Positions 53,663 to 63,768 of a stretch of 64,000 nt of DNA are shown here, piece by piece; the stretch's first letter is position 1, and each line of letters begins with the position of its first letter. A program made the position numbers and the translations under genes. A model generated the notes under the pieces. It searched no databases, was not told the origin of the DNA, and saw nothing but the letters and a program-made list of their open reading frames with translations. The stretch is taken from the NCBI RefSeq assembly GCF_004322395.1, contig NZ_SCTW01000008.1, positions 62,001 through 126,000 of the forward strand, written 5' to 3'. This stretch comes from Methylobacter sp. (GTDB lineage: Bacteria > Pseudomonadota > Gammaproteobacteria > Methylococcales > Methylomonadaceae).

Positions 53663-54502
53663 TTATGTATTTTTCCTATAACTGGTACATGCAACCAACT
53701 CAAACTCATTTGAAAGCTGATTTAATGATTCCGAATGCCCGATAAATAACCATGATCTGCTAGACAACATTTGCGCATATCTTTGCGCCAACAATGTCTT
53801 GGTTTCACGGTCAAAGTAAATTAAAACATTGCGACAAAAAATAAAGTCAAAATGACATTTCATCGGCCAATCCTGCATCAAATTTAACTTTTTAAACTGA
53901 ATAATTTGTTGCAATTGAGGTCTTACTTTTACTTGACCGGACTGCGATGATTTGCCACGCATAAACCATCGCTTAAGTGTATCTTCCGACAAATCGCTAA
54001 CGCGATCTTCCGCATAAATTCCCTCAGATGCTGTTTGTAAGACATTGGTATCCAAATCAGTCGCTAAGATCTTAATATCCCAGTCAGCGGGTACATTTTC
54101 CAACAATGTGATCGCTATGGAATAAGGCTCTTCACCGGTAGAGCAACCGGCGGACCACACCTTGATTTGTCGTGAAGTTTTATTTCTAACTAATACTTCC
54201 GGAATAACGACATCGCGAACATAATCAAAATGATGCATTTCCCGAAAAAAAGCGGTCAGATTAGTTGTTATAGCATTGATAAACTGAGTAAACTCATGAT
54301 CGGGATAATCTTTAAGATACTGACAATATTCCTTAAAGTCGGCTAATCCCAGTTTTCTAACCCGTTTAGATAATCTGGAATAAAACATATCGAATCTTTC
54401 ATCAGGAACCTGAATACCCGAATGCTCATTAGACAATTTTCTTAAAAAATTAAAGTCATCAGCAGTGAATTTAAATTCCCGAACCTTCTCAACAATGGCC
54501 AT
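53663..54502 (-). CDS. cheR: Chemoreceptor methyltransferase CheR
   Basis: This 279-residue CheR has an N-terminal helical domain and a SAM-binding domain with VWSAGCSTGEEPYSIAITLL, ILATDLDTNVLQTASEGIY and HFDFIFCRNVLIYFDRETK. It methylates receptor glutamates, opposing CheB. The operon also supplies its substrate receptor, whose C-terminus ends with a CheR-tether-like pentapeptide. Confidence 0.96.
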   Translation of the reverse strand: MAIVEKVREFKFTADDFNFLRKLSNEHSGIQVPDERFDMFYSRLSKRVRKLGLADFKEYCQYLKDYPDHEFTQFINAITTNLTAFFREMHHFDYVRDVVIPEVLVRNKTSRQIKVWSAGCSTGEEPYSIAITLLENVPADWDIKILATDLDTNVLQTASEGIYAEDRVSDLSEDTLKRWFMRGKSSQSGQVKVRPQLQQIIQFKKLNLMQDWPMKCHFDFIFCRNVLIYFDRETKTLLAQRYAQMLSSRSWLFIGHSESLNQLSNEFELVACTSYRKNT

Positions 54503-54530
54503 CTTTGAACTATTTCCTGTCCGTCAAAAG

Positions 54531-55172
54531 TCACATGCCATTTACGTCGAGCACGTCCAACAAGCCCAGCAACTGGGCAGATTCAACAAACCGAGGAGAT
54601 GGATAAATAATGGTTACTTTCTTTTGCAACTTAACTGCATCTTTTTTCAATGAAACAAGCAACTGTAAAGTAGCTGTATCTATTGACGCTACGTCGGATG
54701 CATTTATTTCGATTTGATCATTTATAGCCAAGGAATTCTTCAACTTTTCGTGCAATTGAACGACATTCTGAATACTCAGCGTAGCGTCTAAATCAATTTG
54801 TGACCCTGCCGTTTCCTCAAAATCCTCGGCAACAGCTTCTGTATCGTCTAAAGTGCCTGCTACCTTATCTCTTTCATCCAAGCCGTTTTCAATCATTTCA
54901 CCTACCAAAGAACTATCGTTTTCTCTCTCAATTTCATCTATTACTAATCTATCTTCTTCAGTCATATTTAAAATTGCACTTTCTTCGGCATTTTCTATCA
55001 AGTCATCAGAATAATCATCGGCGATTCCAATTTCATTATCAGACATTGACTCTACCGGCTTATCGCTATCGCAATGTTTTTTATCGACTGTTTCTTCATT
55101 TTTATCGGCGTCGCTCTCCATCCAGGCTAGAGGATCGTATCCGATTAAATCATTTTCTTCACTTGTTGCCAT
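54531..55172 (-). CDS. Acidic STAS-domain protein of the chemotaxis operon
   Basis: This 213-residue protein has an acidic low-complexity N-terminal region (about 1-125) followed by a STAS domain (about 128-213): LSIQNVVQLHEKLKNSL, ASDVASIDTATLQLLVSLKK. The site normally holding the phosphorylated serine has Thr/Ala (IDTATLQ). STAS proteins recur in non-enteric chemotaxis operons. The role is not established. Its start lies inside the end of parA (14-bp overlap). Confidence 0.7.
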   Translation of the reverse strand: MATSEENDLIGYDPLAWMESDADKNEETVDKKHCDSDKPVESMSDNEIGIADDYSDDLIENAEESAILNMTEEDRLVIDEIERENDSSLVGEMIENGLDERDKVAGTLDDTEAVAEDFEETAGSQIDLDATLSIQNVVQLHEKLKNSLAINDQIEINASDVASIDTATLQLLVSLKKDAVKLQKKVTIIYPSPRFVESAQLLGLLDVLDVNGM

Positions 55173-55926
55173 ACATCACCTTGTCATCAAGAAAATCATG
55201 GGCAAGACTACGAAAATCTCTTGCTGAACGACTTTTTGGGCTATATTCTAAAATTGTTTTACCAAAGCTGGGGCACTCCGCGAGCAATGCTGTTTCTCGA
55301 ATGACTGTTGCTAATATTTGCTCAGGAAAATGCGTAAGAAGAACATTCAATACCTGACTCGATATTCTCCTATTTGGCGAATACCGTGACATTACTAAGA
55401 ATATTTTATATTTCCTCTTTAAAGCCTTTTCAAATTTTTTAATCGTGCCCATTAGATGAGATAACCCTTGCAATGCTAAAAAATCACTAGCCATAGGAAT
55501 TAAAATTTCATCGGCTGCAATCAATGCGTTCGCTACAAGCAAACCTGAAGACGGCGGACAATCGATAAAAATAAAATCCTGATCATTAAGGCTTTCATGC
55601 AAGGCATTTTTTAACAAAACGCCGCGAGGTGATTTATTGTCGGCTAGATGTTCAATCTCTTTAAGTTTTGGTCCGGCGGTAATTAAATGCAGATTTTCTC
55701 TGACAGGAATAAGCTGCTGACAAATTTTTTTCTCTTTCAGCATAGCTTCGTCAATACCGCCAATGCGCTGCTCAGTAATTCCGAAGGAAACGGTCAAATG
55801 ACCTTGCGGATCAAGGTCGATAGCTGTCACTTTTGACCCTGTTTCTGCAATGGCATGACATAAGTTTGCTGTGGTAGTCGTTTTTCCAACGCCACCTTTC
55901 TGATTGACTATTGCAACAATTCTCAC
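55159..55926 (-). CDS. ParA-family ATPase (ParC/PpfA-like, chemotaxis array positioning)
   Basis: This 255-residue deviant Walker ATPase has NQKGGVGKTTTTANLCHAIA (residues 8-27), DLDPQGHLTVS and FIDCPPSSG. ParA relatives encoded in chemotaxis operons (ParC, PpfA) place chemoreceptor arrays at the pole or midcell. There is no parB here, so that function is more likely than plasmid partitioning. Two bases separate it from cheW. Confidence 0.85.
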   Translation of the reverse strand: MRIVAIVNQKGGVGKTTTTANLCHAIAETGSKVTAIDLDPQGHLTVSFGITEQRIGGIDEAMLKEKKICQQLIPVRENLHLITAGPKLKEIEHLADNKSPRGVLLKNALHESLNDQDFIFIDCPPSSGLLVANALIAADEILIPMASDFLALQGLSHLMGTIKKFEKALKRKYKIFLVMSRYSPNRRISSQVLNVLLTHFPEQILATVIRETALLAECPSFGKTILEYSPKSRSARDFRSLAHDFLDDKVMYGNK

Positions 55927-55928
55927 CG

Positions 55929-56420
55929 TTACACCAAACTTTCTATACCCTCAACCTCATCGGGATTGAGCAATTTATCGACGTCTAAGAGCATAATCAT
56001 CTTTTTCTTATATACATGCATACCTCGCATGTAACGCGTATCGATTTTTGAACCGAAGTTTGGTGATTTTTTGATGTCTGCCAAGTTAATATCCAGTACA
56101 TCAGAAACTGCATCAGCGACGATACCCATTACAAACTGGTTTGCACCATTTTCAACACAGAGCACAATGACTACCGTTTTGGGGGAATATTCACAGTGCT
56201 CCAGAGAAAACCTTTCCCGTAAGTCTATGATAGGCACAACTGATCCGCGTAAATTTAACACGCCTTTAACAAAAGCCGGTGTATTCGGTATGATACGAAC
56301 AGCTTCCCAACCACGAATCTCTTGTACTTTCAAAATCTCGACCCCATACGCTTCGCCTGCGAGTTGAAAGGTGAGAAATTGCTCTACCCGACTATTATTT
56401 GACTGCACATCTGTTGTCAT
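55929..56420 (-). CDS. cheW: Chemotaxis coupling protein CheW (distal copy)
   Basis: This is a 163-residue CheW domain: FLTFQLAGEAYGVEILKVQE, IPNTPAFVKGVLNLRGSVVP, IDLRERF and MGIVADAVSDVLDI. It links the MCP to CheA. It is one of two CheW proteins in the operon. The other lies directly after cheA. Confidence 0.96.
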   Translation of the reverse strand: MTTDVQSNNSRVEQFLTFQLAGEAYGVEILKVQEIRGWEAVRIIPNTPAFVKGVLNLRGSVVPIIDLRERFSLEHCEYSPKTVVIVLCVENGANQFVMGIVADAVSDVLDINLADIKKSPNFGSKIDTRYMRGMHVYKKKMIMLLDVDKLLNPDEVEGIESLV

Positions 56421-56465
56421 TGTTATAGTTTCCTGTCGGTTATATAGTTTGTAGCTTTAACAACA

Positions 56466-58808
56466 TTAAAATTCTTCCCACTCGTCACTGCTATCGCTTT
56501 TAGAATTATTCGATGATAAAACAGGAGCTACAGTTTTTTTCGCAGTTGTTCTTACCGTTGCTACAGCTGGTGCAATAGGGGATTTATTTTGCACAGCAGG
56601 TTTCGTCGTTGCTTTACTCCCTTTTAAATTGACTCTAAAGAAACTAAGCAACTGGGTCATATTGGTAGATTGTTCACTCATCGCAATACTGCCTGCTGCG
56701 GCTTGTTCCGCCAAAGCCGCATTTTGCTGAGTAATATCGTCCATTTGAGAAACCGCTTGATTGACTTGCTCTATACCCGAGGATTGCTCCGAGCTGGCAC
56801 TGGCAATATGCGCTACGATGTCGCCAACTTTTGCAACGCTTTCGACAATTTCAGTTAGTGCTGCACCTGTTTCATTAACGAATGCTGTTCCAGCACGAAC
56901 TTTCTGCACACTATTCTGGATAAGCTCGTTACTTTGCTGTGCAGCGGTTGCACTCCGTTGAGCTAAATTACGCACTTCTGTTGCAACAACTGAGAATCCA
57001 CGTCCCTGCTCTCCTGCTCTGGCCGCTTCTACAGAAGCGTTTAGTGCCAACAGATTAGTTTGGAATGCGATTTCATCAATTACGCCAATAATTTCGGCAA
57101 TTTTATTGCTGCTTTCATTAATTTCCTGCATTGCAGCGATAGCTGATTTAACTATGCCGCCGCCTTTTTGAGCTAATTGACTTGCCGAAGTAACAACCTC
57201 AGTCGCTTGAACGGTATTCTGTGCATTATTTTTTACAGTACTGGCTAACTCTTCCATACTTGCAGCCGTTTCTTCCAGACTAGCCGCTTGTTGTTCAGCG
57301 CGATGCGACAGGTTGTTATTACCGCTAGCCATCTCTTGTGACGAACTGTCTATAAAATCAGCGGCATCCCTGATTTGGATTATAAATTCGCTAAGCTTTG
57401 CCAAAGTACTATTAATATTATTCTTGCATTCAGCGTAAACACCTTGATATTCATTAGTAATGGCCGTGGTTAAATCGCCTTCAGCCATATTTTCCATCAC
57501 CCTGTTAACATCGCTAAACACGCTTTCAATGACATCCGTTAATTCATTAATGCCAGCAGACAGCGCTTTAGCAAACCCCTGTTTGTCGCTTAATTTTATG
57601 CGAGTACTCAAATCACCGTCTTTAACGCTATTTACCAGTTGATCAATTTCTTTCTCAATTAAAACTTCATGGGTTCTATCCTGCCATTCAGCAACATAAC
57701 CAATACGTTCGCCTCCATCGCCATTAACAGGACTAGCAACAACATTCATATACCGTCCACCAATAATCAGTTCCGATCTGAATGATTCTTGTGATTTTTC
57801 CAACATGTCACGTTTAGCAGAAGGGTTCTTGTGATACAGATCAACATTGGAACCCATCAATTTATCGGCAGAAAAATCAGGTAACTGTTTGCGAATATCA
57901 TTTTCTGCCGCCTTGAATATTTTCTGAACACTCTCATTCATGTAAATAACTTCAAGATTCTTATTGGCTACCATGACACCGTTTTGAACATTGTCCAACG
58001 CTTGGGTAATCCGTTTGGATTCTGCCGCACCTTGCTTGTAGTCGGCCAAGTCCACACCCAGTTTAACTTCCATGCAATACAAACCTCGCAAAAAGTCGCC
58101 CAGCTGATCTTCCCGCTTCAAGTTCACCTTATTTCCAAAGCTTCCACTGCTCAGCCGATAACAAATAGTGATTGCGGTTTCCAGTGTTTCGGTTATCACC
58201 CGAGTCATATTAATACTGAGTGCCGACGCTATCATAGCTAACAATGCAACTCCTGCTAACAGACCATATTCATGCGTCAAAAACAACCGATACATCAAGA
58301 AAAAGATAGGTATCAAGAAAGCAATCACTATAAAAGCATTTTTCTTAACTATTGCAATTTCACCAATCGATTTAAACATCGCAGCCAAACCGGTCGGCCT
58401 TAATTTAACTTCGCCGTCGCTAATTTTCTTGTATAACTGCTCAGTAGCGGGAATTACATCTCGCTTTGGAGGGTGTCGGACAGAAAGATATTCATAGACT
58501 TTTCCATCTTTAAATAACGGCATTGCATTTGCTTCAACCCAGTAATGGTCGCCGTTTTTACATCTGTTTTTCACCAGTCCTTGCCAGGGTCTAAGCTGCT
58601 TTAAGGTTTTCCATAAGTCTTCATAAGCCGCAGCAGGCATGTCGGGATGACGCACAATATTATGTTCCGCCCCCATCAATTCATCACGAGTGAAACCGCT
58701 GGTTTCAACAAATGCATCGTTGACGTAAGTTATACGTCCCATCAAATCGGTTCTTGAAACCAGGATTGTCCCTTTTTTCAAGATAACCTCATTATTCGTT
58801 AACGGCAT
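56466..58808 (-). CDS. Aer-like methyl-accepting chemotaxis protein with two PAS domains
   Basis: This is a 780-residue receptor. The first PAS domain (about 10-110) has [19 protein letters not shown] and VRHPDMP, as in Aer. A hydrophobic region (about 155-200) anchors it, a second PAS (about 255-370) and HAMP-like segments follow, then the signalling helices with the tip [20 protein letters not shown]. The C-terminus is EWEEF, fitting the xWxxF tether for CheR/CheB. The first PAS could bind FAD. The ATG at 58808 was taken because it matches Aer-type starts. Confidence 0.88.
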   Translation of the reverse strand: MPLTNNEVILKKGTILVSRTDLMGRITYVNDAFVETSGFTRDELMGAEHNIVRHPDMPAAAYEDLWKTLKQLRPWQGLVKNRCKNGDHYWVEANAMPLFKDGKVYEYLSVRHPPKRDVIPATEQLYKKISDGEVKLRPTGLAAMFKSIGEIAIVKKNAFIVIAFLIPIFFLMYRLFLTHEYGLLAGVALLAMIASALSINMTRVITETLETAITICYRLSSGSFGNKVNLKREDQLGDFLRGLYCMEVKLGVDLADYKQGAAESKRITQALDNVQNGVMVANKNLEVIYMNESVQKIFKAAENDIRKQLPDFSADKLMGSNVDLYHKNPSAKRDMLEKSQESFRSELIIGGRYMNVVASPVNGDGGERIGYVAEWQDRTHEVLIEKEIDQLVNSVKDGDLSTRIKLSDKQGFAKALSAGINELTDVIESVFSDVNRVMENMAEGDLTTAITNEYQGVYAECKNNINSTLAKLSEFIIQIRDAADFIDSSSQEMASGNNNLSHRAEQQAASLEETAASMEELASTVKNNAQNTVQATEVVTSASQLAQKGGGIVKSAIAAMQEINESSNKIAEIIGVIDEIAFQTNLLALNASVEAARAGEQGRGFSVVATEVRNLAQRSATAAQQSNELIQNSVQKVRAGTAFVNETGAALTEIVESVAKVGDIVAHIASASSEQSSGIEQVNQAVSQMDDITQQNAALAEQAAAGSIAMSEQSTNMTQLLSFFRVNLKGSKATTKPAVQNKSPIAPAVATVRTTAKKTVAPVLSSNNSKSDSSDEWEEF

Positions 58809-58871
58809 ATTAATCTTCACGCTACGCCACCTCTTAAGATCACACAAACCATGCTAAACACATGAAAATAA

Positions 58872-59387
58872 TTAACTTTCATCCTGATCCAATGCCTCTA
58901 GTTTCAATAATTTGTCCACATCAAGCAGCATTACCATGCGTTCATTAACCGATACCAATCCGTTAATAAATTCGTTACTTACTTTAGCCCCAAAGTCTGG
59001 AGCATTTTGAATTTCAGTTTTATCTACATTAATTACATCGGAAACCGAGTCCACAACAACTCCCATTATACGTGTCTTGTTGCTATCGCCGGTCTGCAAT
59101 ACCACAACCACCGTTAACGGTGTGTATTCGGCTTTGCTCAAATTAAACCTTTCTCTCAAATCGAGAATCGGCACTATGGAACCACGTAAATTAACGACAC
59201 CTTTCTCGTAACAGGGAACATTAGGTATTCTCGAAACAGGCTCCCAACTGCGTATTTCCTGTACTCGAAGAATATCAACCCCATATTCTTCTTTTCCTAA
59301 AGCAAAACTCAGGTATTGCACAGCATTATCCAGATTTTTACTATAGTGATATTGGTCAATATCTTTATTTTCAGCTTCTTGTGCCAT
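58872..59387 (-). CDS. cheW: Chemotaxis coupling protein CheW (proximal copy)
   Basis: This 171-residue CheW has LSFALGKEEYGVDILRVQEI, IPNVPCYEKGVVNLRGSIVP, LDLRERF and VDSVSDVI. It follows cheA by 21 bp. The two CheW proteins of the operon are clearly related but distinct. Confidence 0.96.
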   Translation of the reverse strand: MAQEAENKDIDQYHYSKNLDNAVQYLSFALGKEEYGVDILRVQEIRSWEPVSRIPNVPCYEKGVVNLRGSIVPILDLRERFNLSKAEYTPLTVVVVLQTGDSNKTRIMGVVVDSVSDVINVDKTEIQNAPDFGAKVSNEFINGLVSVNERMVMLLDVDKLLKLEALDQDES

Positions 59388-59408
59388 ATCTGTTTTTTTA
59401 TATTTGTA

Positions 59409-61520
59409 TTATCGAATTGAAAAACGCACCAAACCCGGAACATCAAGAATCAGCGCAACAGAACCATCTCCTAATATAGTTGCACCTGAAACACCTTCTA
59501 CCCGTCGATAATTTGCTTCCAATGATTTAATAACAACTTGTTGTTGACCCAATAGCTCATCTACGAGCAAACAACACAGCTCACCCTGTCCTTCGACGAC
59601 CACAAGAACGCCCTCTTTTGATTTTGTCGGATTGCCCGAATGAACATTAAAAATACTGCGCATTCTGATGACAGGTAAATATTCATTGCGTAGGCGGAAA
59701 GTTTCCCCTTTGCCTGCCACTTTATTCAGCATTCTTTCAGTGATGTTAATTGATTCTATAATAGAAACTAACGGCACAATGTAAGTTTCATCCCCTACCG
59801 CAACAGATTGGCCATCAAGGATCGCCAAGGTTAACGGCAAATGGATTGCAATAGTTGTTCCCTTACCCAGCTCAGAAATAATTTCTATGTTACCTCCCAA
59901 AGATTGAATGTTCCTTCTAACAACATCCATACCTACACCACGGCCGGAAATGTCGGTAAGCTGCTCAGCTGTAGAAAAACCCGGCATAAAGATTAGTTCA
60001 AATATCTGTTTTTCGGTAAGAAGGTTATTTTCTTCAATCAATCCTTTTTCTATGGCCTTTGATAACAGCTTATCTTTATCTAATCCACGACCATCATCAA
60101 TAATTTCTATAACTATATGACCGCCGCGATGATATGCTTTTAATTCTATGGTTCCTGTTTCCGGCTTGCCTGCTGCAACTCTATCCGCTGGCATCTCTAT
60201 ACCATGGTCGAGACTATTTCTAATTAAATGAACCAACGGATCGTTGATCAGCTCAACGACGGCTTTATCAACTTCGGTATTTTCACCGACAAGTTTCAGT
60301 GCAATTTTTTTATCTAATTTACTACTGATATCATGGACTAATCGCGGAAAACGACTAAAAACAAAACTAATAGGCAGCATCCGAATATTCATGACGCTTT
60401 GTTGTAAATCCCGAGTATGCCGCTCTAACTGCGCGAGTCCTCTTTTAAGTTGGCCGACCTTATCCATGCTAAAGTTTTCACCGACTAAACCCAACATGGA
60501 TTGTGTAATCACAACCTCGCCAACCATATTGATTAACGTATCGATTTTATCAGTATCTACCCGAATCGAACTGGCTTTTGCGGTAGTTTTTGAGGCGTCA
60601 TTGTCAGAATCTTGAGGTTCAGCTTTTTTGGTTTCTGTAACCACTTTAGATTTAACCTCAACGGGTTTTGGAGAGAAATTATTTGATGTGGCTACTGCTA
60701 CAGGTTCTGGATCCATTTTTTTTGTAACGGGGACTGGTTTTACGGCCTTAACAAGCGGCTGAATTTCCATTTCACAGTCGCCTTCAACCCAATTAAATAT
60801 TTCCCTGATTTCACCATCGGAAATATCTCCCATCACTTTTAAATCCCAAGAAATATTGCATTCCTCTGGATCTAATTCATAGAAAGCCGGAACATCCTGA
60901 ATATTAGCAACAGTTGTTAATTCACCCAGCTCATTTAATTCTCGAAATAATCTGACCGGATCATTACCGGTTTTAAGTAAATCCAAATAAGGGCAAAAAG
61001 CTATTTTCCAGCCCTGCTCTTCTAATTCAACTGATTTTTCTTCAACAACGTCAGAAACAACATTGACCGCGGCCACTACTTCACTTGTTAACTCCTGTTC
61101 AACTGGAGAAACTGCTTCTGCTGTTACCGAACCGCCATTAAGCACAACTTCCAACGCTGCTTTATGCTTTGCTACGCTTGCATTATTAACATCCTGTTCA
61201 TTCTGTATCGCAGTCAGCATCTCTCTGAGACAGTCAACCGATCCAAGCAAAACGTCTACTGCGGGCTGAGTCACTTTCCTTCGTCCATCCCGCATTTCAT
61301 CAAGCAGGGTTTCCATAATATGAGTATATTCAGCAACGACGGTGAAACCAAAGGTTCCACTACCTCCTTTTATCGAATGCGCCCCCCTGAAAATAGTATT
61401 GATTATTTCCGAATCAATATCCCCCATATCGAGAGTTAACAATCCTGACTCCATTGCCTCCAAGCCTTCGAAACACTCTTCAAAAAAGACCTGATGGAAT
61501 TGTGACATATCAATAGACAT
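59409..61520 (-). CDS. cheA: Chemotaxis histidine kinase CheA
   Basis: This 703-residue kinase has an Hpt domain with phospho-histidine H48 (GAHSIKGGSGTFGF), a P2-like response-regulator docking domain (about 165-255, including GNDPVRLFRELNELGELTTV), a P3 dimerisation region, the ATPase domain (LVHLIRNSLDHGIE, DGRGLD, GRGVGMDVVRRNI) and a CheW-like P5. The P2 form differs from that of E. coli. It phosphorylates CheY, CheB and possibly the receiver-only protein. Confidence 0.97.
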   Translation of the reverse strand: MSIDMSQFHQVFFEECFEGLEAMESGLLTLDMGDIDSEIINTIFRGAHSIKGGSGTFGFTVVAEYTHIMETLLDEMRDGRRKVTQPAVDVLLGSVDCLREMLTAIQNEQDVNNASVAKHKAALEVVLNGGSVTAEAVSPVEQELTSEVVAAVNVVSDVVEEKSVELEEQGWKIAFCPYLDLLKTGNDPVRLFRELNELGELTTVANIQDVPAFYELDPEECNISWDLKVMGDISDGEIREIFNWVEGDCEMEIQPLVKAVKPVPVTKKMDPEPVAVATSNNFSPKPVEVKSKVVTETKKAEPQDSDNDASKTTAKASSIRVDTDKIDTLINMVGEVVITQSMLGLVGENFSMDKVGQLKRGLAQLERHTRDLQQSVMNIRMLPISFVFSRFPRLVHDISSKLDKKIALKLVGENTEVDKAVVELINDPLVHLIRNSLDHGIEMPADRVAAGKPETGTIELKAYHRGGHIVIEIIDDGRGLDKDKLLSKAIEKGLIEENNLLTEKQIFELIFMPGFSTAEQLTDISGRGVGMDVVRRNIQSLGGNIEIISELGKGTTIAIHLPLTLAILDGQSVAVGDETYIVPLVSIIESINITERMLNKVAGKGETFRLRNEYLPVIRMRSIFNVHSGNPTKSKEGVLVVVEGQGELCCLLVDELLGQQQVVIKSLEANYRRVEGVSGATILGDGSVALILDVPGLVRFSIR

Positions 61521-61711
61521 AGACTTACCTGTATGCGCCTAAATTCATTTAAACTAGATTAACATTAACTCAAAAACCTTCTTTATTGATCCCTGTCCGG
61601 ATAAACACCACATCATTCATCTGAACATTCATAAAGCCCACAAGAACTGGAACAATCAATAGGAGAGGACTTTCCTGCATGCGCAGCACACCTAGGCAAG
61701 ATAGAATTCCA

Positions 61712-62074
61712 CTAACCCAAAACTTTTAATAATGTTTTTAATAATTGATCAGGATTAAAAGGTTTAACCATCCACCCTGTTGCGCCAGCAGCTTTACCTT
61801 CTTGCTTTTTTTCGATCCCTGACTCAGTCGTCAGCATTAGCATGGGAATAAACTTATAGTCAGGGAGTGCTCGTAAATCTCTAATTAAAGTAATTCCGTC
61901 CTTGTTTGGCATATTGACATCCGTCACCACGCAATCAAATTTCCTAGCCTGCGCTTTTTCTAAAGCATCAACTCCATCCACCGCTTCTTCAACATCGTAT
62001 CCAGCAGCTCTCAAAGTAAATGAAACCATTTTTCTCATTGAGGCCGAATCGTCAACTGCAAGAATACTTGCCAT
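61712..62074 (-). CDS. cheY: Chemotaxis response regulator CheY
   Basis: This is a 120-residue receiver with VDDS, phosphoacceptor D52 (VTDVNMPNKDG), MLTTES and the conserved Lys in MVKPF. The ATG at 62074 is preceded by GGAGAGAACA. It is first in the operon and separated from cheA by 190 bp. It is the likely output protein to the flagellar motor or another target. Confidence 0.95.
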   Translation of the reverse strand: MASILAVDDSASMRKMVSFTLRAAGYDVEEAVDGVDALEKAQARKFDCVVTDVNMPNKDGITLIRDLRALPDYKFIPMLMLTTESGIEKKQEGKAAGATGWMVKPFNPDQLLKTLLKVLG

Positions 62075-62365
62075 TGTTCTCTCCATTAATCTTTAATTTT
62101 CAAAGTAAACCCTGTGCGAATATTACAGCGTCCCTAGTTCAATTAAGTATAGTCTAATTATTTTGCTGTATCACACTTCTAATTTAGAAACTTAAAGGGA
62201 TCTCTAATAATTCAAAGGTTCGACATATTGCTCTATGTAAGTCATCGATTTTACAAGAAAGCGAATTTTCAAAAAGCAATTTTTAGAAGCGCCTTTAATT
62301 TCTAAATTTTCACTGCAGCAAACAAAAAAACACCCTACTAGGGAGAACCCCTAGTAGGGTATATT
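62075..62365. other. Gap upstream of cheY
   Basis: This AT-rich region presumably contains the promoter of the chemotaxis operon. A short palindrome CCCTACTAGGG(agaa)CCCCTAGTAGGG near 62331-62360 lies just after the tRNA-Leu gene and could be its terminator (minus-strand Ts follow in tttttttg). Confidence 0.45.
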
Positions 62366-62450
62366 TGGTGCCGATGGCCGGATTTGAACCGGCACAACTT
62401 TCGTTACCACCCCCTCAAGATGGCGTGTCTACCAATTTCACCACATCGGC
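62366..62450 (-). tRNA. tRNA-Leu(GAG)
   Basis: This is an 85-nt tRNA on the reverse strand: acceptor GCCGATG/CATCGGC, anticodon loop TTGAGGG, long variable arm (class II) and encoded CCA. It follows secG on the same strand, as in many gammaproteobacteria. Confidence 0.95.
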
Positions 62451-62537
62451 TAAAACTTTATCGTAAAATACTGTTTATTGGACACTGTCTTTAATTATTT
62501 TCTACAGCGTATTTATCTGTGTGAAAAACAGCATTTA

Positions 62538-62948
62538 TTACTTCTTTTCAGCTGGCTGGCCAGTTCCGGGGGTCGCAGGAACGGTAACAGGCAGCTCTTC
62601 AGATTTAGAGTCGGGTATTTGAGAGGCGCTACCTGCACCTTTTGCGCCACCTACATCAGGGATACCTTGCGTATCCTGATTAGCCTTAGGAGCGCTCATT
62701 AAATCGTAAGCTGCACCCTGCTTACTGTTTAACACTGCAAGACCCAAGCTGGTCATAAAAAACAAAGTCGCAAGAATTGCTGTAGATCGAGACAAAAATG
62801 ATGCTGCACCTTGAGCACCAAAAACAGAACCTGAAGAACCCGTGCCAAAAGCCGCGCCCGCATCAGCTCCTTTGCCTTGCTGCATTAATACTAATCCAAC
62901 AACCCCTAAACCCAACAACACATGAATAACGATAATTACCTGATACAT
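62538..62948 (-). CDS. secG: Preprotein translocase subunit SecG
   Basis: This 136-residue SecG has two membrane helices (about 3-22 and 52-72) and the conserved QQGKGADAGAAFGTGSSGSV between them. The C-terminal tail is Pro/Gly/Ser-rich. It assists protein export with SecYE. It is 18 bp after tpiA and ahead of tRNA-Leu. Confidence 0.95.
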   Translation of the reverse strand: MYQVIIVIHVLLGLGVVGLVLMQQGKGADAGAAFGTGSSGSVFGAQGAASFLSRSTAILATLFFMTSLGLAVLNSKQGAAYDLMSAPKANQDTQGIPDVGGAKGAGSASQIPDSKSEELPVTVPATPGTGQPAEKK

Positions 62949-62966
62949 AATAAAGTTTAAATTACT

Positions 62967-63713
62967 CTAAATTGAATGATAAATCTTTAAAAAGGATTCC
63001 GCATCCAACGAAGCCCCACCAATTAAACCGCCGTCAATATCCGGCATGGCAAACAAGCCTTTTGCATTATCAGGCTTGGCACTGCCGCCGTATAAAATTT
63101 GTATTTTATCGGCAATAACCTGATCTTTAGCAGCAATGTACTGTCTTATGTACCTATGAACTTCCTGAGCTTGCTCGTCAGTTGCTGTTTTTCCTGTCCC
63201 TATGGCCCAAACCGGCTCATAGGCGATGACTGCTGCACTAAAAGCAGCTATACCGGCCAAATTAATAACAGCATCAAGCTGAGTATCAATCACTGCAAAA
63301 GTCTGGTCTTGCTCGCGTTGCTCCAGAGTTTCACCTACACATAGAATGGGAATAATGTTTTGTTCTTGCGCTTGACAAAAACGGGCCGCTACCGATTCAT
63401 CAGTATCACCGTAATAACTGCGTCTCTCAGAGTGCCCTACCAGAGCATACTTGCAATTGAATTCAGTTAGCATCGCCGCTGAAATTTCTCCGGTAAAAGC
63501 GCCTGAAGGTTTATCTGCAACGTTTTGTGCACCCACTGCCAATGCAGTATTTCTTACTAATTCACTTACTTTGGATAAATGCACATACGGGACACATACC
63601 GCGATATCCGCATTATTATCCCCTAACCCGGCAATGATGCCTTTTGTAAGCAACTCGGCACTGGCAAGAGTTCCATTCATCTTCCAATTTCCTACAACTA
63701 GAGACCGACGCAT
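62967..63713 (-). CDS. tpiA: Triosephosphate isomerase
   Basis: This 248-residue TIM barrel has the lysine in GNWKMNG (about 8-14), the electrophilic His in ALVGHSERR, and the catalytic Glu in AYEPVWAIGTGKTA. The ATG at 63713 is chosen because AGGAG ends five bases before it. It interconverts DHAP and glyceraldehyde-3-phosphate. Confidence 0.97.
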   Translation of the reverse strand: MRRSLVVGNWKMNGTLASAELLTKGIIAGLGDNNADIAVCVPYVHLSKVSELVRNTALAVGAQNVADKPSGAFTGEISAAMLTEFNCKYALVGHSERRSYYGDTDESVAARFCQAQEQNIIPILCVGETLEQREQDQTFAVIDTQLDAVINLAGIAAFSAAVIAYEPVWAIGTGKTATDEQAQEVHRYIRQYIAAKDQVIADKIQILYGGSAKPDNAKGLFAMPDIDGGLIGGASLDAESFLKIYHSI

Positions 63714-63768
63714 TACCACTCCTCATATAAAATCAAACTAACTATAATATATATTAATAGCCCCTAAT

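Noticed and set aside
50000-62100. Chemotaxis operon read as a type IV pilus Pil-Chp system
   Set aside because: The genes are cheD, cheR, cheB, two cheW and a standard CheA with one Hpt. PilJ-, PilI- and ChpA-like multi-Hpt proteins are missing.
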